DNA from: Providencia vermicola | GTDB lineage: Bacteria; Pseudomonadota; Gammaproteobacteria; Enterobacterales; Enterobacteriaceae | Length of the DNA: 64,000 nucleotides | Assembly (NCBI RefSeq): GCF_020381325.1 | Contig: NZ_JAGSPI010000006.1 | Coordinates: 144,218 to 208,217, forward strand | Direction of reading: 5' to 3' | In this document: in pieces, positions 19,599-29,352 of the stretch | Layout of the letters: the number at the start of each line of letters is the position of its first letter | How positions within the stretch are numbered: the stretch's first letter is position 1 | The notes under the pieces: generated by a model | What the model was told of the DNA's origin: nothing | What the model saw: only the letters and a program-made list of their open reading frames with translations | The model's database searches: none | Translations under genes and position numbers: made by a program

Positions 19599-19928
19599 AT
19601 GTTCGGTAAAGGTGGATTGGGTAACCTGATGAAACAGGCCCAGCAAATGCAAGACAAAATGCAAAAGGTTCAGGAAGAAATCGCTCAACTAGAAGCTACA
19701 GGCGAATCTGGCGCGGGGCTGGTTAAAGTCACTATCAATGGCTCACACAATTGTCGTCGCGTAGAAATTGACCCTAGTCTGCTCGAAGATGACAAAGAAA
19801 TGCTAGAAGATTTAATTGCTGCGGCATTTAATGATGCAGCACGTCGCATTGAAGAGACTCAAAAAGAAAAAATGGCGAGCGTTTCCAGTGGGATGCAATT
19901 ACCACCAGGCTTTAAGATGCCATTCTAA
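19599..19928 (+). CDS. ybaB: YbaB/EbfC-family nucleoid-associated protein
   Basis: Small (109 residues) DNA-binding dimer that coats DNA and affects nucleoid organisation. It starts [22 protein letters not shown], rich in Met and Gln, continues with a long helix and ends PPGFKMPF, matching E. coli YbaB. It lies between dnaX and recR, and its TAA overlaps the recR ATG by one base, which suggests translational coupling. Confidence 0.95.
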   Translation: MFGKGGLGNLMKQAQQMQDKMQKVQEEIAQLEATGESGAGLVKVTINGSHNCRRVEIDPSLLEDDKEMLEDLIAAAFNDAARRIEETQKEKMASVSSGMQLPPGFKMPF

Positions 19929-20527
19929 TGCAAACTAGTCCGCTTCTTGAGTCATTAATGGAAGCTCTGCGCTGCCTCCCTGGTGTTGGGCCAAAGTCAG
20001 CGCAGCGAATGGCTTTCCAGCTACTACAGCGTGACCGTAGTGGTGGGATGCGCTTAGCGCAGTCGTTAACACGAGCGATGTCTGAAATTGGTCATTGCCG
20101 TGATTGCAGAACATTTACTGAACAAGATGTCTGCAATATTTGCGATAATCCCCGCCGCCAACAAAATGGCTTGATCTGTGTGGTGGAAAGCCCTGCGGAT
20201 ATCTACGCTATTGAGCAAACGGGGCAATTTTCAGGACGTTATTTTGTTCTGATGGGGCATCTATCACCGCTAGATGGCATTGGCCCGATGGATATCGGCT
20301 TGGATCGGCTCGAAGAGCGCTTAGCCGCCGAATCAATCGTCGAGGTGATTTTAGCCACGAACCCAACGGTGGAAGGCGAAGCAACGGCAAATTATATTGG
20401 GCAAATGTGCGCGCAATATGGGGTGACGGCGAGCCGTATCGCCCACGGGGTTCCTGTGGGGGGGGAGTTGGAGCTTGTCGATAGTACGACTTTGTCCCAT
20501 TCGCTCTCCGGCCGCCTTAAACTTTGA
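19928..20527 (+). CDS. recR: Recombination protein RecR
   Basis: RecFOR-pathway factor that helps load RecA on gapped DNA. It has the N-terminal helix-hairpin-helix region ([17 protein letters not shown]), a four-cysteine zinc finger ([16 protein letters not shown]), a Toprim domain (about residues 80-175, with [12 protein letters not shown]) and the C-terminal end HSLSGRLKL. The 199-residue length fits the family (201 in E. coli). The ATG overlaps the ybaB stop. An array of repeats begins directly at its stop. Confidence 0.96.
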   Translation: MQTSPLLESLMEALRCLPGVGPKSAQRMAFQLLQRDRSGGMRLAQSLTRAMSEIGHCRDCRTFTEQDVCNICDNPRRQQNGLICVVESPADIYAIEQTGQFSGRYFVLMGHLSPLDGIGPMDIGLDRLEERLAAESIVEVILATNPTVEGEATANYIGQMCAQYGVTASRIAHGVPVGGELELVDSTTLSHSLSGRLKL

Positions 20528-21012
20528 TATCCTCGTCATATTTCAATCTGTAGGGGTGTTGGCTGCACTCGGCGACTCGGGTCACATACTCATGTATGCT
20601 CCCCGAGATCTCCTCATTTGCCGCCTACCTACAGTTTGAACTATTTAGAGGATATAACTGGAGAGGGTAAGCTGTAGGGGGGGGCTTTCGGCGACTGGGG
20701 TCACACACTCATATATGCTCCCCGAGATCTCCTCATTTGCCGCCTACCTACAGTTTGAACTATTTAGAGGATATAACTGGAGAGGGTAAGCTGTAGGGGT
20801 CTGCACTTGGCGACTGGGGTCACACACTCATATATGCTCCTAGGGATTAACGCATTTGACGCCTACCTACAGTTTGAACTATTTAGAGGATATAACTGGA
20901 GAGGGTAAGCTGTAGGAGTCTGCACTCGGCGACTCGGGTCACATACTCATATATGCTCCTAGGGATTAACGCATTTGACGCCTAGCTACAGCACAAGTTA
21001 TTTAGAGGGTAT
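20526..21012. repeat. Tandem array of four ERIC-like repeat units
   Basis: Four related units of about 120 bases begin with CTGTAGG at 20548, 20672, 20791 and 20910 (periods 124, 119, 119). Each contains GCGACTNGGGTCACA, a TATGCTCC core and a GCCGCCTACCTACAG-type right half followed by a TATTTAGAG end, all hallmarks of the enterobacterial ERIC/IRU element. The left and right ends are imperfect inverted repeats. Units 1 and 2 share one internal version (CCGAGATCTCCTCATTTG) and units 3 and 4 another (TAGGGATTAACGCATTTG). Units 1-3 share one right end. Confidence 0.9.
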
Positions 21013-21131
21013 GCTGGGTGGTGCTAAAAGATCTCCTTCTTGGTTTCCTTCAAAATAATTTATGTTGTTATTATTTCCTTTCTAATCATTGGTTTTAGTT
21101 TTTTATTCGATAAAATTTTTTGTCTTTATCG

Positions 21132-21159
21132 CTTGAATTTCTGTTTTTCGCCCCCAACT
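21132..21159 (+). promoter_or_regulatory. Sigma-32 heat-shock promoter of htpG
   Basis: CTTGAAT at 21132-21138 and CCCCAACT at 21152-21159 are separated by 13 bases. This fits the sigma-32 consensus CTTGAAA-N13-CCCCATNT with two mismatches. It lies 57 bases upstream of the htpG start, and E. coli htpG is a classic sigma-32 gene. Confidence 0.8.
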
Positions 21160-21215
21160 AATTTGCATCGGTAAGTCAAACCTATCCAATTAGATTGATG
21201 AAATAGAGGCGATTA

Positions 21216-23090
21216 ATGAGTATGAAAGGACAGGAAACGCGTGGTTTCCAATCAGAAGTTAAACAACTCCTCCAATTAATGATCCACTCTCTTTATTCTA
21301 ATAAAGAAATTTTCCTGCGTGAGCTTATCTCTAACGCATCTGATGCGGCAGATAAACTGCGTTTTCGTGCGCTATCTAAGCCAGAGCTGTATGAAAATGA
21401 GGGTGAATTACGTGTACGCATCAGTACCGATAAAGATAAAGGCACGCTAACTATCAGCGATAACGGTATCGGGATGAGCCGTGACGAGGTGATTGATAAC
21501 CTTGGGACAATCGCAAAATCGGGCACAAAAGCCTTCCTAGAAACTCTCGGTAGCGACCAAGCCAAAGACAGCCAAATGATTGGCCAGTTTGGTGTGGGTT
21601 TCTACTCGGCGTTTATTGTGGCAGATAAAGTCACGGTACGCAGCCGTGCTGCGGGTGCGCCAACTGATGAAGGCGTTTTCTGGGAATCCGCGGGTGAGGG
21701 TGAATACACTATCGCGGATATCGACAAAGCGGAGCGCGGGACTGAAATCACCTTACATCTACGCGATGACGAAAAAGAATTCCTCGATAACTGGCGTCTA
21801 CGTTCCGTTATCAGCAAATATTCAGACCATATTGCCTTGCCTGTTGAAATCGAAGATAAAAACGAAGAAGACGGCACGGTCACTTGGGAAAAAATCAACC
21901 AAGCAAAAGCCCTATGGACACGTAGCAAATCTGAAATATCAGACGAGGAATATGTTGAATTCTATAAACATATTTCCCACGACTATGCTGATCCACTAAC
22001 GTGGACACACAACCGCGTTGAAGGTAAACAAGAGTATACCAGTTTGCTGTATGTGCCTTCTCAAGCGCCGTTTGACTTGTGGAATCGTGATCAACAACAT
22101 GGCTTAAAACTGTACGTTCAGCGTGTATTCATTATGGATGATGCAGAGCAGTTTATGCCTAATTATCTGCGTTTTGTCCGCGGTGTCTTGGATTCCAATG
22201 ATTTGCCACTGAACGTATCGCGTGAAATTTTACAAGATAGCGCGCTGACTCGCAGTTTACGCAGTGCATTAACGAAACGCGTTCTGCAAATGCTCGAAAA
22301 ACTGGCAAAATCAGATACAGAAAAATACCAAACCTTCTGGCAGCAATTTGGTCTCGTGATGAAAGAAGGCCCTGCTGAAGATATGGCGAACAGCGAAATA
22401 ATCGCAAAACTTCTGCGTTTTGCTACTACACATACTGATAGCAGCGAACAAAACGTGTCGTTGGAAGAGTATGTTAGCCGTATGGTGGAAGGTCAGGACA
22501 AAATTTATTACATCACCGCAGACAGCTACGCAGCAGCGAAAGGTAGCCCACACCTGGAATTATTCCGCAAAAAAGGTATCGAAGTTCTGCTGTTATCCGA
22601 CCGTATTGACGAATGGATGATGAACTACTTGTCTGAGTTTGACGGTAAACAGTTCCAATCAGTCAGTAAAGCAGATGAATCATTGGATAAACTTGCCGAT
22701 GAAAACAAGGCAGAACAAGAAGAAGCAGACAAGCAGCTTGAGCCGTTTGTTGAGCGCGTGAAAACCTTCTTAGGTGAGCGTGTTAAAGAGGTGAAATTAA
22801 CGCACCGCTTAACCGACACCCCAGCGATTGTTACCACCAACGCGGATGAAATGAGTACGCAAATGGCAAAATTATTTGCGGCGGCGGGGCAAGCAGCACC
22901 AGAGGTGAAATATAACTTTGAGCTAAACCCTGCGCACCCACTGGTGAAAAAAGCGTCTGAAGTCTCAGATGAGTCTGTTTTTGCTGACTGGGTAGATGTC
23001 CTGCTGGATCAAGCCTTATTGGCAGAACGCGGTACGTTAGAAGATCCAAATCTATTTATACGAAAAATCAATGAATTACTTCTAAAGTAA
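21216..23090 (+). CDS. htpG: Hsp90-family chaperone HtpG
   Basis: Cytosolic ATP-dependent dimeric chaperone for late folding of clients. The N-terminal GHKL ATPase domain shows the Hsp90 motifs [18 protein letters not shown], and [11 protein letters not shown]; then come a middle domain with the catalytic-loop NVSREILQ and a C-terminal dimerisation domain. Its 624 residues match E. coli. The start could be ATG 21216 or ATG 21222 ([10 protein letters not shown], the E. coli start); AGAGGCG lies before the first. It is transcribed alone from a sigma-32-type promoter and ends in a strong terminator. Confidence 0.97.
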   Translation: MSMKGQETRGFQSEVKQLLQLMIHSLYSNKEIFLRELISNASDAADKLRFRALSKPELYENEGELRVRISTDKDKGTLTISDNGIGMSRDEVIDNLGTIAKSGTKAFLETLGSDQAKDSQMIGQFGVGFYSAFIVADKVTVRSRAAGAPTDEGVFWESAGEGEYTIADIDKAERGTEITLHLRDDEKEFLDNWRLRSVISKYSDHIALPVEIEDKNEEDGTVTWEKINQAKALWTRSKSEISDEEYVEFYKHISHDYADPLTWTHNRVEGKQEYTSLLYVPSQAPFDLWNRDQQHGLKLYVQRVFIMDDAEQFMPNYLRFVRGVLDSNDLPLNVSREILQDSALTRSLRSALTKRVLQMLEKLAKSDTEKYQTFWQQFGLVMKEGPAEDMANSEIIAKLLRFATTHTDSSEQNVSLEEYVSRMVEGQDKIYYITADSYAAAKGSPHLELFRKKGIEVLLLSDRIDEWMMNYLSEFDGKQFQSVSKADESLDKLADENKAEQEEADKQLEPFVERVKTFLGERVKEVKLTHRLTDTPAIVTTNADEMSTQMAKLFAAAGQAAPEVKYNFELNPAHPLVKKASEVSDESVFADWVDVLLDQALLAERGTLEDPNLFIRKINELLLK

Positions 23091-23119
23091 TGTGACATTG
23101 TATTTTCGTTTCTGAACAT

Positions 23120-23157
23120 AAACCGCGCTTTTGCTTGTGCTTTAGCGTGGTTTTTTT
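23120..23157 (+). terminator. Rho-independent terminator of htpG
   Basis: AAACCGCGCT (23120-23129) pairs with AGCGTGGTTT (23144-23153) with one G-U pair, followed by a run of T. It lies 29 bases after the htpG stop. Confidence 0.85.
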
Positions 23158-23267
23158 CTTTTGCGAAAAAAGATAAATGCGAAAACGTTTACGTGTGTTC
23201 TTGAGTAAAGCGCCATGCTAATGGTATGGTAGCGTGTTTTCTTTTCAAATTATAAAAAACTAAATAG

Positions 23268-23927
<660 letters not shown>

Positions 23928-23944
23928 TATTTATACGTATCATG

Positions 23945-23992
23945 CGCTAAATTACAGTATTGATAACTGCAATTCGAATTATTTAGAGTATG
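23945..23992. repeat. Collapsed ERIC remnant
   Basis: CTGCAATTCGAATTATTTAG (from 23967) closely matches the right end of the ERIC consensus. The left flank (CATGCGCTAAAT) pairs with the right flank (ATTTAGAGTATG), as in an ERIC whose centre has been deleted, leaving a short palindrome. Confidence 0.6.
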
Positions 23993-24005
23993 AATGTATT
24001 ATATG

Positions 24006-24036
24006 AAGGCAGCGAATATCGCTGCCTTTCTTTTTT
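24006..24036 (+). terminator. Rho-independent terminator of adk
   Basis: AAGGCAGCGA (24006-24015) pairs perfectly with TCGCTGCCTT (24019-24028) around a three-base loop, followed by a T run. Confidence 0.9.
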
Positions 24037-24109
24037 ATACCACTTGGTGACAAAAATCGTTATTTAACTGTGATAAAGTTGGGAATGATTATCAATTAGG
24101 AGCTGTTTC

Positions 24110-25078
24110 ATGTCAGAAAAAAAAACCGGCATTCTGTTAGCGAATTTAGGAACCCCTGATGCCCCAACAACTTCAGCTGTTAGACGTTATTTAGCCGAGT
24201 TTCTTAGTGATAAGCGCGTTATTGATGTACCTCGTTTGATTTGGAAACCCATCTTACACGGGGCCATTCTACCGCTGCGCTCATCTAAAGTGGCTAAGCT
24301 TTATCAGTCAATTTGGCTTGATGATGGCTCACCTTTATTGGTGTATTCATTGCGCCAAAAACAAAAGCTGGCTGAGTTGATGCCAAATACCCCTGTAGAA
24401 ATAGGGATGAGCTATGGTTCGCCTTCCATTAAAAGTGCTGTTGATAGTTTAATGGAGCAAGGCGTTAATGATTTAGTCGTTTTACCGTTATATCCACAAT
24501 ATTCCTGTACAACGACAGCGGCGGTGTATGACGCGGTAACAAGGGCTTTTCAAGATAGACGCACTATTCCGTCAGTCCGTTTTATTCGCAGTTATGCAAC
24601 TCACCCTGCTTATATTCAAGCATTAGTGGCATCAATTGAAGAGAGCTTTGCAGTACATGGTGAACCTGATAGGCTGGTATTGTCGTTCCACGGTATCCCA
24701 CAGCGTTATTGTGATACAGGGGATATCTACCAACAAGAATGTGAACAAACGGCTCAGGCGCTTCGAGAGGCGCTGAATTACCCAAGTGAAAAAGTGTTGC
24801 TCACTTATCAGTCACGTTTTGGTCGTGAACCTTGGTTGATGCCGTACATGGATAAAACCATGCATGAATTACCTTCACAAGGGGTAAACTCTGTTCAGGT
24901 CATTTGCCCTGGCTTCTCCGTTGATTGTTTGGAAACATTAGAAGAAATTAGCGAACAAAATAAAGAATTCTTTATCAGTAGTGGGGGCAGTAAATATAAT
25001 TACATATCGGCGTTAAATGATAATCTAAATAGTATTCGCATGATTAATTTAATTATTCAAGATGAATTAAATCAGTGA
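24110..25078 (+). CDS. hemH: Ferrochelatase
   Basis: Final enzyme of haem synthesis, inserting ferrous iron into protoporphyrin IX at the inner face of the membrane. The 322 residues match E. coli (320). It opens with the family pattern [16 protein letters not shown], carries YPQYS near residue 128, the invariant SFHGIPQRY with the catalytic His near residue 194, and the C-terminal [15 protein letters not shown] with the metal-site Glu residues. AGGAG lies before the ATG. It follows adk, as in E. coli. Confidence 0.97.
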   Translation: MSEKKTGILLANLGTPDAPTTSAVRRYLAEFLSDKRVIDVPRLIWKPILHGAILPLRSSKVAKLYQSIWLDDGSPLLVYSLRQKQKLAELMPNTPVEIGMSYGSPSIKSAVDSLMEQGVNDLVVLPLYPQYSCTTTAAVYDAVTRAFQDRRTIPSVRFIRSYATHPAYIQALVASIEESFAVHGEPDRLVLSFHGIPQRYCDTGDIYQQECEQTAQALREALNYPSEKVLLTYQSRFGREPWLMPYMDKTMHELPSQGVNSVQVICPGFSVDCLETLEEISEQNKEFFISSGGSKYNYISALNDNLNSIRMINLIIQDELNQ

Positions 25079-25197
25079 TCGCTTAAATTGATACTAAAAA
25101 GTTCAGTAATCGATATATCAAAATTTCAAATATAGACTATAATAACTTATCTTAAATTAAAAACTATTAAAGAAATGTTATGTCTTTTGGAATTAAT

Positions 25198-26316
25198 ATG
25201 AGCAATGAGCAGCCACCACGAAAAAGTATTGAGCAGAAGTCAAATTCTGCTCATCAATTTCATATTCAGCAGAATGATGAAATTGATCTCATGGCATTAT
25301 TGAGTGTTTTATTAAAAAATAAATTATTGATTACCATTTTTACGGCTTTATGTATTGCGTTGAGTGCTGGTATTGTCAAGCTTTTACCTCAAAAGTGGAA
25401 CAGCACAGCCATTGTCATTCCGCCGACCTCCGAAAGCATGAAAGAAGTTAATGCACTAAAAGCTCAGCTGGATGTACTTGAAATACCTATCGATTTAACC
25501 TCGCAACGTATTTTTAATGCCTTTGTTGACCAATATCGTTCTAAAGTTAATCAAAGCGACTATGTTAGAAGTACCCAGTATTATCATAAACTTGCACAAA
25601 ATGTTGCTCCTAAAGATGATGTGGTGGCACAGGAACGTTTAGTGAATCAAATCATCAATAACGATATTCAAATTCAAGACCAATCTAAAGAGAAAAACAG
25701 TACCTCTAACGATATTATCTTAAAATTTACGGCATCACAGCCAACAGAGGCACAAGATTTATTGGATGGCTATATCCGCTATAGCGCATCTAAAGTGAGA
25801 AGTCAGATTAAAAATGAAATTGATAATACGATCTCACAGCAACTTATCTTTGCTACCGAATCACTTAAGCGTGAAGTGAGCAAAATTCAAACTGAATATG
25901 ACGTTAAAGTTGAAAGGTTAAAACGTGCAGTGGATATTGCTAAAGCAGCAGGGATTGAAAAGCCTATAGCCAGTGATTCTCAAGCAATTAATGACGATCC
26001 AGACTACCCTATTGCGTTGGGGGCTGAGGCGTTAGAAAAGAAATTACTGATTGAGACACAAAACCGTGATTTAGCCTTGATGAGTGAAAATTTGCAAAAT
26101 CGCCAGATTTATATCAATGAAATCACTGAATTGAAGAGTAAGGAATTGGCTTTTACGCCAGTTACTTTTATCTTACAACCTGATTTGCCATTGAATAAAG
26201 AATCACCTAAATCAGCATTGATTGTGGCGTTAAGCGCCATTTTAGGCTTAATTTTAAGTTGTGCATTTGTATTAAGCCGTGAGCTTTATCGCGATTATAA
26301 ATTGCAAAATCAGTAA
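25198..26316 (+). CDS. Wzz/FepE-type polysaccharide chain-length regulator
   Basis: Polysaccharide co-polymerase that sets O-antigen or capsule chain length. A hydrophobic segment after the NDEIDLMALLSVLLKNK motif (TM1, about residues 45-65), a large periplasmic coiled-coil domain, and a second membrane segment near the C-terminus form the classic Wzz layout. RLKRAVDIAKAAGIEKP and the DDPDYPIALGAEALEKKL region resemble E. coli FepE more than Wzz. I chose ATG 25198 for the GGA upstream; ATG 25180 in the same frame would add six residues. It lies between hemH and gsk, where E. coli carries aes, and no other polysaccharide gene is nearby, so it acts with a locus elsewhere. A terminator follows. 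Confidence 0.88.
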   Translation: MSNEQPPRKSIEQKSNSAHQFHIQQNDEIDLMALLSVLLKNKLLITIFTALCIALSAGIVKLLPQKWNSTAIVIPPTSESMKEVNALKAQLDVLEIPIDLTSQRIFNAFVDQYRSKVNQSDYVRSTQYYHKLAQNVAPKDDVVAQERLVNQIINNDIQIQDQSKEKNSTSNDIILKFTASQPTEAQDLLDGYIRYSASKVRSQIKNEIDNTISQQLIFATESLKREVSKIQTEYDVKVERLKRAVDIAKAAGIEKPIASDSQAINDDPDYPIALGAEALEKKLLIETQNRDLALMSENLQNRQIYINEITELKSKELAFTPVTFILQPDLPLNKESPKSALIVALSAILGLILSCAFVLSRELYRDYKLQNQ

Positions 26317-26344
26317 GCTAACCTTACAAAAGACAAACAATGAG

Positions 26345-26380
26345 GCCAGTACTTTCTTTGAAGGTGCTGGCTTTATTTTA
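26345..26380 (+). terminator. Rho-independent terminator after the Wzz/FepE-like gene
   Basis: GCCAGTACTTT (26345-26355) pairs with AAGGTGCTGGC (26361-26371) with two G-U pairs, followed by a T-rich tail. Confidence 0.8.
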
Positions 26381-26424
26381 TCGTGCTAGAATAGCGCGAT
26401 GTTCCATTGTTAATCTTCTTACTT

Positions 26425-27738
26425 ATGAAATTCCCCGGTCAACGCAAGTCAAAACATTATTTCCCTGTTAGCCTCAGAGATCCACTTTTACAGCCATTAA
26501 AAGAGACATTGGCTGATGATGAAAATTGTAAATCCTATATTGTGGGGATAGATCAAACTCTCGTCGATATTGAAGCGAAAGTAGATGATGATTTTATTCA
26601 ACGTTATCAGCTCAGTAAAGGGCATTCATTGGTTATTGAAGATGATGCTGCTGAGGCATTGTATAAAGAGTTGACTGACAATGGGTTGATTACGCATGAA
26701 TTTGCGGGCGGTACCATCGGTAACACGCTGCATAACTACTCAGTGTTAGCAGATGACAGGTCGGTATTATTAGGGACGATGTGTAATAATATCCAAATAG
26801 GAAGTTATGCTTATCGCTACCTGTGCCACACCTCAAGCCGTATGGATCTGAACTATCTGCAAGGCGTGGATGGGCCAATTGGACGTTGTTTCACATTAAT
26901 TACCGAAAATGGTGAGCGGACATTTGCCATTAGCCCTGGGCATATGAATCGCCTGCATCCAATGAGTATTCCTGAAGAGATTATCGCTGGGGCGTCTGCA
27001 TTAGTTCTAACGGCGTATTTGGTGCGTTGCAAACCAGGCGAAACAATGCCTGATGCCACAATGCAGGCGATAGCCTATGCGAAAAAACACAATGTTCCTG
27101 TGGTGCTCACGTTGGGAACTAAATTTGTGATTGCTCAAGATCCGCAATTTTGGCGTGACTTCCTTGCTGAGCATATTTCGGTCGTTGCGATGAATGAAGA
27201 TGAAGCGCAAGAGCTAACGGGTCTGAGTGACCCATTATTAGCCTCTAATATGGCCCTAGACTGGGTTGATTTGGTGCTCTGCACGGCGGGCCCATCAGGG
27301 CTATATATGGCAGGATATACAGAAGAGAGCTACAAACGGACGACTCAGCACCCATTGTTGCCTGGTGCGATTGCAGAATTCAATTTATATGAATTTAGCC
27401 GTGCAATGCGCCAGCAAGATTGCAAAGTGCCACTGCGTATATTTTCGCATATTGAACCCTATATGGGGGGGCCTGAGAAAATTATGAATACGAATGGTGC
27501 TGGAGATGGGGCTTTATCTGCATTACTGCATGATATTACAGCGAATTCTTACCACCGTTCAAATGTGCCTAATTCCAGTAAGCATGAGCGTCAATATTTA
27601 ACCTATTCGTCATTGGCTCAGGTTTGTAAATATGCAAATCGAGTGAGTTATCAAGTATTAACACAACATTCACCACGGTTAACACGCGGGCTTCCTGAAA
27701 AAGAAGACAGTTTAGAAGAGTCTTATTGGGAGCGATAA
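26425..27738 (+). CDS. gsk: Inosine-guanosine kinase
   Basis: PfkB/ribokinase-family kinase that phosphorylates inosine and guanosine in purine salvage. From ATG 26425 the protein starts MKFPGQRKSKHYFPV and aligns with E. coli Gsk over its whole length (437 against 434 residues). It carries the GGTIGNT substrate-binding stretch, MNEDEAQELTG and the catalytic NTNGAGDGAL with its general-base Asp near residue 362. The frame extends six codons upstream to TTG 26407, which I reject on homology. The end (TRGLPEKEDSLEESYWER) is strongly conserved. It is the last gene before the accessory cluster. Confidence 0.96.
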   Translation: MKFPGQRKSKHYFPVSLRDPLLQPLKETLADDENCKSYIVGIDQTLVDIEAKVDDDFIQRYQLSKGHSLVIEDDAAEALYKELTDNGLITHEFAGGTIGNTLHNYSVLADDRSVLLGTMCNNIQIGSYAYRYLCHTSSRMDLNYLQGVDGPIGRCFTLITENGERTFAISPGHMNRLHPMSIPEEIIAGASALVLTAYLVRCKPGETMPDATMQAIAYAKKHNVPVVLTLGTKFVIAQDPQFWRDFLAEHISVVAMNEDEAQELTGLSDPLLASNMALDWVDLVLCTAGPSGLYMAGYTEESYKRTTQHPLLPGAIAEFNLYEFSRAMRQQDCKVPLRIFSHIEPYMGGPEKIMNTNGAGDGALSALLHDITANSYHRSNVPNSSKHERQYLTYSSLAQVCKYANRVSYQVLTQHSPRLTRGLPEKEDSLEESYWER

Positions 27739-28009
27739 ATATTAATCATTGGGTTATAATTTGTTCAATTTGAATATGTTTAATATATTTAATATAAAAA
27801 AGCATTAATATCAATAAGGATATTAACGTGTTTTTATATACCCCATTATAGGTATTTAATTAATACGTTAATGAAAGAGTAAATTTTAATTTATAAGTTA
27901 GTTAATAGTTAATAGTTAATACTGGCAATGAAGAACTGAGATAAATATACCGATGTTAACCGTTAAAATTTGGCATAAGTAATGTCATTGGTGATGACGA
28001 ATAATAAAA
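27739..28009. other. AT-rich gap between gsk and the catabolic cluster
   Basis: No gene is seen in these 271 very AT-rich bases. TTAATATC (27805-27812) and GATATTAA (27819-27826) form a hairpin followed by a T run (27831-27835) and may end the gsk transcript. A short tandem of GTTAATA-type units lies around 27897-27921. Confidence 0.4.
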
Positions 28010-28053
28010 AACTGCATTCAATAATATTGAATTTCAATATTTCGAATGCAGTT
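28010..28053 (-). terminator. Terminator of the EutH-like/FGGY operon
   Basis: AACTGCATTC (28010-28019) pairs perfectly with GAATGCAGTT (28044-28053); the loop holds a second palindrome (AATATTGAA/TTTCAATATT). On the minus strand the stem is followed by TTTTTATTATT. It lies 27 bases after the stop of the permease gene. Confidence 0.85.
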
Positions 28054-28079
28054 ATTATACTGTTTAATATTAATTATAT

Positions 28080-29330
28080 TTAACTTTGTTTGGCAACTGC
28101 TAACTCAGCATCACCTTTAACGGCATCCACTGCTTTTTGGTCTTCCTCTTCATAACGTAATGCTTGGGGAACAGAGATTTTAATGGCGATAAATACCGCT
28201 AAGAAGCCTCCAACCAGTTTTCCTAATAAAATTGGCAGAACGAGAGTTGGCTGGAAGTTAGCAGTGAAGGCTAAGTGATCGCCGATAGTCGCTTGTGCAC
28301 AGACACCGAATGCAACACACAGAACTTTATCTCTTGCACGCATATCTTTGAATAAATGATAAGTCGCAATAATGTTTGCCATCACCATGATAAAACCTAA
28401 TGACCCAGTATCACTCAGTTTTAAACGGTTGCTTAATGCACGGACTAACGGTTTGCAATAACGTTGGAATAGGTAACAAATTGGGAATGTCCCTGCCAAC
28501 ATGATGCCAATATAACCTGCTATTTCAATGGCACGGAACAACTCATTTTGGTCTGCAAAGAGCGGGTCGAAGCCCCATGCACCGAAAACTTTGGTAAATA
28601 CGCCAGTAAAGTGCTCGACAATCGAGAAAGCCAGAACCAGTTTGACAAAGGCATCCATAATCTTACCGAAGATTAAGAAGCCTGTAACCATCAGCATTGG
28701 GCGATATTTCAAGCCCGCGGCCAATAAGAAACAGAAAACAAACAGTGGCATCAAATATTGCAGCATGGTCATAAAATCGAGGGTGAGTTGATGTGCTGCG
28801 GGGGAATTGGTTGAAATAATATCGCGAACGGGAATATTATTGAACGTGATTAATAGCAGTGAAGCCAGTACACCAAATGGAATGGAGATTAACCCTGCCA
28901 TTGCGCCGAGTGCGAGGTATTTGTGATCTTTGCGATTTAACATGGTTAAGCCAACAGGGATCAGATACACAATCGTCGCGCCTGAGGTATAGCCGATTAA
29001 CATCGCAGTGATCCACATATCACGGTTCGTGGTTAACGCATCTGCAAGCTGGTAGCCCCCCATATCAACAGCAATGATCGACAATGCTGCGATTGAGACA
29101 TCGGAGCCCACAGAAGAGAATATAGGCCCTAAAACATAAGAAATTAACTGAGAAAGCAATGGTACGGCAGCCATGATCCCTGCTTGAGCTAGAAATACAG
29201 GGCCAATGGAGAAAATCCCGTTAACAAACTCTTTGCCCAGATCACTGGTCGGTTTGACGATAGAGGCAACAGCACCAATAATGGCACCGCACATGATTAA
29301 GTAAATAATGTAATTTCCGAATTCAGCCAT
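28080..29330 (-). CDS. EutH-family permease (ethanolamine-transporter-like)
   Basis: Integral membrane protein of 416 residues and about eleven hydrophobic segments. It resembles EutH in the AVDMGGYQLADAL stretch (EutH: ACDMGGFFLAKEL), the RAIEIAGYIGIMLAG segment and the FGVCAQATIGDHLAFTANF region (EutH: AFALGDHLGFAAANM). EutH moves ethanolamine. No ethanolamine lyase, Eut shell or EutR gene is present here; instead it follows an FGGY kinase by 22 bases on one transcript, and two FAD oxidoreductases lie across the divergent promoter. I infer that it imports the alcohol used by that pathway. The C-terminal tail is charged and cytoplasmic. Family assignment is good; substrate is unknown. Confidence 0.85.
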   Translation of the reverse strand: MAEFGNYIIYLIMCGAIIGAVASIVKPTSDLGKEFVNGIFSIGPVFLAQAGIMAAVPLLSQLISYVLGPIFSSVGSDVSIAALSIIAVDMGGYQLADALTTNRDMWITAMLIGYTSGATIVYLIPVGLTMLNRKDHKYLALGAMAGLISIPFGVLASLLLITFNNIPVRDIISTNSPAAHQLTLDFMTMLQYLMPLFVFCFLLAAGLKYRPMLMVTGFLIFGKIMDAFVKLVLAFSIVEHFTGVFTKVFGAWGFDPLFADQNELFRAIEIAGYIGIMLAGTFPICYLFQRYCKPLVRALSNRLKLSDTGSLGFIMVMANIIATYHLFKDMRARDKVLCVAFGVCAQATIGDHLAFTANFQPTLVLPILLGKLVGGFLAVFIAIKISVPQALRYEEEDQKAVDAVKGDAELAVAKQS

Positions 29331-29352
29331 GGTAGGGTTTCCTTTTATTATT

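Noticed and set aside
20526..21012. CRISPR array
   Set aside because: The repeats are about 120 bases long, contiguous and ERIC-like, with no unique spacers and no cas gene nearby.
27897..27921. GTTAATA tandem resembling an iteron or microsatellite
   Set aside because: Only about three imperfect copies in very AT-rich DNA; no origin-like context.
28080..29330. Part of an ethanolamine utilisation (eut) operon
   Set aside because: No eutBC, shell protein or EutR gene is present; only the permease resembles eut.
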